Shown here: piece by piece, positions 58,786 to 64,000 of the stretch
How positions within the stretch are numbered: the first letter of the stretch is position 1
Layout of the letters: each line of letters opens with the position of its first letter
Assembly (NCBI RefSeq): GCF_000143415.4
Contig: NW_003314262.1
Coordinates: 3,220,519 to 3,284,518, forward strand
Direction of reading: 5' to 3'
Length of the DNA stretch: 64,000 nt
From: Selaginella moellendorffii
Taxonomy: Eukaryota; Streptophyta; Lycopodiopsida; Selaginellales; Selaginellaceae
Program-made: the position numbers and the translations under genes
The notes under the pieces: model-generated
What the model was told of the DNA's origin: nothing
What the model saw: only the letters and a program-made list of their open reading frames with translations
Databases searched by the model: none

Positions 58786-59430
58786 TAAAAGGAAGGACAT
58801 ATGTATGGATGCCCAATACATATAATTTTAAATTTAAGGGTAAGAATATATTTACACTGAATCTACCAATCCTTCTATTGTGTAAATTAGCTATTCCTGT
58901 ACCATTTACTCTAATACCATATATAGCACATTTTATCTCTCTCCTTTTAAGTTAACTGGAAAAAAGGCAATTATTTGATGAGAAAGCCCTTAATGGTTAT
59001 TTTATCCTTATTTATCCCCTAATATTCCAAGAATTCATGGTAACATTATATCTAAATTTCATCCCATGATTACATGTGTTACACTGGATTTGCTATTTGA
59101 TAGTTTTACATATCATTAAAGCTTTTATAGGTGAGTATAGTGCATGTGATCATAGGATGAGATTTGGATATACTGTCACTGTGCATCTTTGGAACTTTGG
59201 GGGATAAATGGGGATAAAATAGCTACCAAGGGCTCTCTCATCAAGCAATTGCCCCTTTTCTAGTTGGCTTAAGGGGAGAGAGATTGGTATTGGAGCAAAT
59301 GGCATGGGTTTGATTCCCATTGATTAGTGGTTACTTAAAATATAATATACCCTTGAGCAAGGTATATTTTTACCCTTAAATTTGAAATCATATGTATTAT
59401 GCATCCATGCGTACTTCCTTTTGTGTTTCC
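58786..59430. repeat. Large imperfect inverted repeat (fold-back element)
   Basis: The left arm (58786-59095) and right arm (about 59140-59430) are reverse complements over most of their length. Left AAATTTAAGGGTAAGAATAT pairs with right ATATTTTTACCCTTAAATTT, and left TTATCCTTATTTATCCC with right GGGATAAATGGGGATAAA. The loop of about 45 bp is centred near 59115. A related single arm occurs at about 58435-58590 and another at 61205-61290 continuing at 61487. Such a structure may be a fold-back or MITE-like transposon and could give hairpin RNA. Confidence 0.75.
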
Positions 59431-59489
59431 CATTGATTAGTGGTTACTTAAAATATAACTATGTCTTTCCTCATAGTGGAGCATCCATG

Positions 59490-60043
59490 TGTAAGCAACC
59501 AAAGGGAACGACTCGAGAGACGGTCCATGGGGTTCAAATATAGAGGGAAAGGGCCCATGAACAAGAGTGCACCCCCTTTTCCAATCGGTTAAGGGTCTTG
59601 GGATAGTTGGAGTTAAGCATCCTTGGGTTTGAATAGTACTGGGCTGGGTGACCTCCCGGGAAGTCCAAACTCATGAGCTTACATTTGGTATCAGAGCGGT
59701 CTCGGGTCCGACTCTGTTGGTTGGCTAAGGGAATCACACCACAAGTTGATTGACATCTGGCTGGTCCAGTTTGCTCCCGCTGGGCTCGACCCGAGGGGTA
59801 GGATGTCAAGAGAGCGGGGCTCTCGGGAGAGCTGTGGCTCTCAGCTTCCATTCACGAGGGCGTGAACTTGCAGGGAAGCGTGGTCCATGGGGTTCAAATA
59901 TAGAGGGAAAGGGCCCATGAACAAGAGTGCACCCCCTTTTCCAATCGGTTAAGGGTCTTGGGATAGTTGGAGTTAAGCGTCCTTGGGTTTGAATAGTACT
60001 GGGCTGGGTGACCTCCCGGGAAGTCCAAACTCAGGCGTTTACA
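59490..60043 (+). mobile_element. TRIM-2: miniature LTR retrotransposon with target-site duplication CCATG
   Basis: Same family as 5456-6036. The left LTR, 59490-59683, starts TGTAAGC and ends GCTTACA. The primer-binding site TGGTATCAGAGC begins two bases later (59686-59697). The right LTR, 59885-60043, lacks its first 35 bp, apparently through a deletion between short GGT repeats that also removed the end of the internal part. The 5-bp flanks CCATG (59485-59489 and 60044-60048) are identical. By eye the shared 159 bp of the LTRs differ at about four sites, so this copy is much younger than TRIM-1. No protein is encoded; an autonomous partner must supply the enzymes. Confidence 0.93.
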
Positions 60044-60126
60044 CCATGCTCCATGGACAAGCAAGGTATATTCCTACCCCAAATATGAAATTATACGTAT
60101 TGAGCATCTATGCATACATCTTTCCT

Positions 60127-61195
60127 CTATGGATGACTAATCTGACTAGTTGTTATACAGCTGGATTACTAGTTGTTATACAGTTGGATGACTATTTCCT
60201 CTGGATGACTAATCTGACTAGTTGTTATACAGCTGGATTACTAGTTGTTATACAGTTGGATGACTAATTGACTTATATGGAATAGCTGATTCGACTAGTT
60301 GTTATATGAGTGGATGACTAGTTGCTTTACATAGAATAGCTAATCCGACTAGTTGTTATATAAGTGGATTATTAGTTGCTTTACATAGAATAGCTGATCC
60401 ACCTAGTTGTTATAGAAGTGGATGACTAGTTGCTTTACATAGAATAGCTAATCTGACTAGTTGTTATATAAGTGGATGACTAGTTGCTTTACATAGAATA
60501 GCTGATCCAACTAGTTGTTATACAAGTGGATGACTAATTGCTTTACATGGAATACCACATAAACTAGTTGTTATACAAGTGGATGACTAGTTGCTTTACA
60601 TGGAATACCACATAAAATAGCTGATCCGACTAGTTGTTATACAAGTGGAATAGCTAATTTAACTAGTTGTTATACAGTTGGATGACTAATTGACTTATAT
60701 AGAATAGCTGATTCGACTAGTTGTTATACGGGTGGATGACTAGTTGCCTTACATAGAATAGTTGATCCGACTAGTTGTTATACAAGTGGATGACTAGTTG
60801 CTTTACATGGAATACCACATAGAATAGCTGATCCGACTAGTTGTTATACAAATGGATGACTAGTTGCTTTACATGGAATACCTGACTAGTTGTCTTACAT
60901 GGAATAGCTGATCCAACTAGTTGTTATACGGATGGATGACTAGCTGATCCGACTAGTTGTTATACAAGTGGATGACTAGTTGCTTTACATGGAATACCTA
61001 ACTAGTTGCCTTACATGGAATAGCTAATCCAACTAGTTGTTATATGGATGGATGACTAGTTGCATTATATGAAATAACTGATCTACATAATAAACTAGTT
61101 GTTATATGGGTAGATGACTAGTTGCTTTACATGGAATAATTGACTAGTTGCCTTATATGGAATAATTGACTAGTTGCCTTATATGGAATAACTGA
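60127..61195. repeat. Tandem repeat array of ACTAGTTG units
   Basis: About 1.07 kb built from alternating related half-units GACTAGTTGTTATACAAGTG and GACTAGTTGCTTTACATGG with GATGACTAG and AATAGCTGATCC joints. Spacing varies from about 20 to 65 bp. Early in the array a 67-bp block is duplicated exactly (60127-60190, repeated at about 60200). Each unit contains the palindrome ACTAGT. No open frame or known satellite is recognised. Confidence 0.9.
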
Positions 61196-61292
61196 TCTAC
61201 ACAATAGAAGAATTGAAAACTTAGAGGATAAATAGGGATAAAATAACCACTAAGAGCTCTCTTATCAAGCAATTGCCCTTTTTTTAGTTGAC

Positions 61293-61486
61293 TGTAAGCT
61301 CTTGAATTTGGATTTCCCGGGAGGTCATCCAACCCAGTACTATTCAAACCCAAAGACGCTTAACTCTAAATATCCCAAAACCCTTAACTAATTAGAAAAA
61401 AGGGTGCACTCTTATTTATGGGCCCTTTCCCTCTATATTTAAACCTCATGGACCGTCTCTCAAGTCGTTCTCTTTAATTGCTTACA
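61293..61486 (-). mobile_element. Solo LTR of the TRIM family with target-site duplication TTGAC
   Basis: A single 194-bp LTR in reverse orientation, from TGTAAGC to GCTTACA, without internal part. Identical 5-bp flanks TTGAC (61288-61292, 61487-61491) show it is a clean remnant of LTR-LTR recombination. Removing it rejoins ...TTAGTTGACTTAAGAGGAGA, which matches the fold-back repeat at about 59262-59281, confirming the insertion site. Confidence 0.93.
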
Positions 61487-61699
61487 TTGACTTAAGAGGA
61501 GAAAGATAAAATATGCTACAAATTTATATCTATTTTAAACTATTTAAATCTATAATGGTGGGTTCAACTTTTCTTTTTGGGTCTTTGGCTTGATGACAGC
61601 TTCTAATAGGGGAATTACCCTCACTTGATGCTAACCTGCTACCTTAGCCTCTTCTCCCTTTCAATCTACAACAAAGAAAAACTCTTATAAATTATTACG

Positions 61700-61890
61700 A
61701 GTTCTAATCTCCTTAGTTAACAATGTGAGAGGATGCATCTGCTCAAGCTCACGGCTTAGCAAGATGATCAGGCCAAAGATTTTTTCTTGGAGGGATGCCA
61801 AAGACTAACACTCTTGGCTGGACTATTGCAGAGGGCAGGCTCAATGAAGCAGAGGAAGTTGGGCCACTGCCTGGATGATTTTCTGTTGAC
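61700..61890 (+). pseudogene. PPR gene fragment co-duplicated with copy E
   Basis: Third, shortest copy. One frame reads IAEGRLNEAEEVGPLPG, a typical PPR helix, and flanking sequence matches 49720-49905 and 55600-55765. Confidence 0.7.
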
Positions 61891-62049
61891 TTCTTGGCAT
61901 TTTTTATTCTTTGATTTACTTGAAAACTACTAGAATACTAAAAATTATAATCAAATATTTAAATATATTCCTTACACTAAAACAATCTACACATCCCAGG
62001 CAAAACAAACTGAACAACAAACAAGGAGAAATTATGCATCCTTTGTTTC

Positions 62050-63400
62050 TTAACTTCTATTGCTGTAAACTCTTGCCTCGCGATCCTGATCGGCAAAAAT
62101 ATCCTTTGTCTGGAGCACAATGCCTCTCTTCACTGCAAACACATAGTCCTTCCAAAGCACATCCATCCTTTGTCGCCACTGGGCTTCCTCGGATTCCCAG
62201 CACTGAGTCAGACCAATCACTTGAAAGCCATCCTTGTGGATCCAACTTATTCCTTGCCAAAAGAAAATTAGACAACGTTTCCTCAGCAACGTCCTCGTAC
62301 GTCTATGGTTCCCCCGGCCTCCTGTCTGGGAAAGTAATGAACTCAATCTGTGCTGCGTCAGTCTTTGGTTCAAGGTAAGCAATCTGCAATGCGAGGGCAG
62401 TATCAAGCAGACAAAGACGTTCTGGTGATAAGTCTCTCAACTTCACGTCCCGGATAAAGCTGCCAACGTCGTCGCTGATGGAGATAGATACCGAAACGTG
62501 GAACCAGAATATGCCCACTCGTGGAAGTAATGGTGTTTACGGTGTTCTTAGCAACGGAGCAGAAGAAGGTTGAATTCCCAATCGCTTCAGCTGCTTCTTC
62601 TGGAAAACATTCAATTTTAAGATCAGTCGGAGAGCACACTGACGGCTCAGTCTTGAACTCCTGGCAGCAGCAGCCTGCACGGGAAGAAACAGCGCTGTAG
62701 TCTCAGTGCCATTTCCTGGCACCGAGAGTGGCGCTTTGTCATCGATCCTCGACACAAATTTCTTCTGCGAGCTGTACCACGACACTTCCGCAAACTCGTG
62801 CTCCCGAGCCAGTGTCAAGAAGTCCTCTTCCAGAGACCCATCGTCTACCGCCAGCGTCACAGACCTCTTCGTCATGGGCTGTACGGAGAACGTGAGCTGG
62901 GAAACAGCTCCAAGAACTCCCAGCGGGATCCTGGCGGCGTGGAACAGATCACTCCCCTCCGCGACCGTGACAACTTTGGCAAAGCGTTCGTTCTTGGAGG
63001 CCGGAACGACGATACTCATATGGACACGAGGTACTCATGAGTTCCTCCGCCGCGACCCCAAAGGCTGCTGCCATGGTCCCCCGTGCTCACCATGCCCGCC
63101 GGCGACACGCCGTCCCAGTCGACACGCCTTGCATCGCCAGGATATCGATAAGCTAGCCAAGCATGATTCCATCATGAAGGAGACCGTCATGGAGCTCTTG
63201 TCGACGACAACGCTCGAGTTGGAGTTGAAGCTGGTGGTGCTAATGACAACTCGCCCTGTATCGGATCCGGAGTTTGGACACGCGAATTTGGTCATGGTAT
63301 GTGCCTCCCTCACCTTGATGTTTTGCTTGCTCTTGACAGCGTATGCCACGGCGTCGAGGAGCTCGGCCTCCTTGGAGTTGAGAGCAAAAAGGATCTTTCA
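62050..63400 (-). pseudogene. L-gulonolactone oxidase-like pseudogene, copy E
   Basis: Homologous to copies A and D from the last codons (ending SNRS at 62050, with the final Cys changed to Tyr) to the 5' region. It is riddled with deletions. The signal-peptide start and the first 50 codons are gone (a scrap at about 63376-63390 matches the signal-peptide region). The FAD-loop region is frameshifted. The exon 1-exon 2 junction is partly deleted. The segment with the catalytic-domain HFGK is lost. Not able to make protein. Confidence 0.9.
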
Positions 63401-63545
63401 GTTATTGGTGAAGGGTTTCAAAGATTTATGTCAAATTTTATGTTCGCAACTTCCTGCCATGTTCTTATGCATGTTGTCACCACTAGATGTGGTGGCAGCG
63501 ACAGTCCCCTTGATACAAAATGGCAAACCAAAACTTTCGAGCGAG

Positions 63546-63705
63546 CTACTTTATATTTATTTCAAGCTTGGGATCTCCACGTTGTTTTGGCTTTGGTTTT
63601 CTTTTGGGATGATCCTTTGATGATGGCTTTCTGGCCGGCTGAGCTGCCTTGGCCAGAGATGCAGCTGCTTTAGCCCTCTTTTGTTTCTCCCGTGCATGCA
63701 AGAGC
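63546..63705 (-). CDS. Possible Lys/Ala-rich C-terminal exon of an unknown gene
   Basis: A minus-strand frame reads REKQKRAKAAASLAKAAQ, continues PARKPSSKDHPKRKPKPKQR and stops at 63546. The composition recalls the basic tails of ribosomal or chromatin proteins, but no family is recognised and no 5' exon could be fixed. Could be a remnant. The rest of 63706-64000 holds nothing recognisable. Confidence 0.25.
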
Positions 63706-64000
63706 AAAACCAAGAAAAGCTCAAGACATGTAAATTATGGAATTTTGGCTTGCGCCTATCTCTCCAGCTCGCTTGATCGCATTTCCATGCTAACCATTGG
63801 AAGTTGATGACCTTTGCCGCTAATAAACTATCGAAGTTATGCTTTTCTTAAACCCTTTATAACTTTAGAATGATTTACATTTTATTTATCAAAAGAAAAG
63901 GAAAAAGGGAACCCACACACGGCAACACTGCACAATTCCTCAAATATCTTTCCCCCAATTTCACCTCGCGCGAACTGGGAAGCTCAGCCTGCGGGGATGC

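Noticed and set aside
60127-61195. CRISPR array
   Set aside because: Repeats are irregular and spacers are variants of the same unit; the genome is a plant nuclear one.

Overview
The window reads as nuclear DNA of a vascular plant, most likely a lycophyte close to Selaginella. The genes are split by small, uniform GT-AG introns (the RRP45 gene has eight, of 49-84 nt). The content is plant-specific: PPR proteins, plastid ferritin, lipid-transfer proteins, a SUT-type sucrose transporter and plant-type gulonolactone oxidases. GC-rich gene islands alternate with AT-rich tracts full of decayed transposons. The species is an inference; no database search was possible.

Layout. 0-2.3 kb: a PPR gene running off the left edge, divergent from a gene for an N-myristoylated protein. 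2.3-7.3 kb: AT-rich transposon debris (a broken Ty3/gypsy polyprotein, a miniature LTR element TRIM-1, a 196-bp tandem duplication). 7.3-23.6 kb: the dense gene island. It holds an intronless PPR gene, an NYN/LOTUS putative RNase, exosome subunit RRP45, two tandem alpha-carbonic anhydrase copies (one dead), a DOMON-cytochrome b561 protein, plastid ferritin, two GPI-type lipid-transfer proteins, two small eight-cysteine proteins and tRNA-Arg(CCU). 23.6-27.8 kb: AT-rich with a gag-like repeat. 27.8-29.9 kb: a 697-residue protein joining a PD-(D/E)XK-like nuclease domain to an atypical kinase, an arrangement like Crinkler-type effectors. 30-41 kb: mostly non-genic, with a long (TA)n tract and decayed transposase-like and gag-like pieces. 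41.3-46.4 kb: a coiled-coil protein gene and a sucrose transporter gene. 46.7-63.4 kb: a tandem array of five secreted gulonolactone-oxidase-like genes, all on the minus strand. Two are intact (A, D), one is split by an insertion (B), two are deletion-riddled pseudogenes (C, E). PPR fragments were co-duplicated with the array, and it is interrupted by a second TRIM element, a solo LTR, a large inverted repeat and a 1-kb ACTAGT-rich tandem repeat.

Most genes are unrelated single-copy loci and do not form a pathway. The two coherent clusters are the lipid-transfer/eight-cysteine group (20.6-23.6 kb) and the gulonolactone oxidase array. Exon structures were built by hand from splice consensus and reading-frame continuity. 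The multi-exon models given with exon coordinates stay in frame from start to stop, which is strong but not experimental support.
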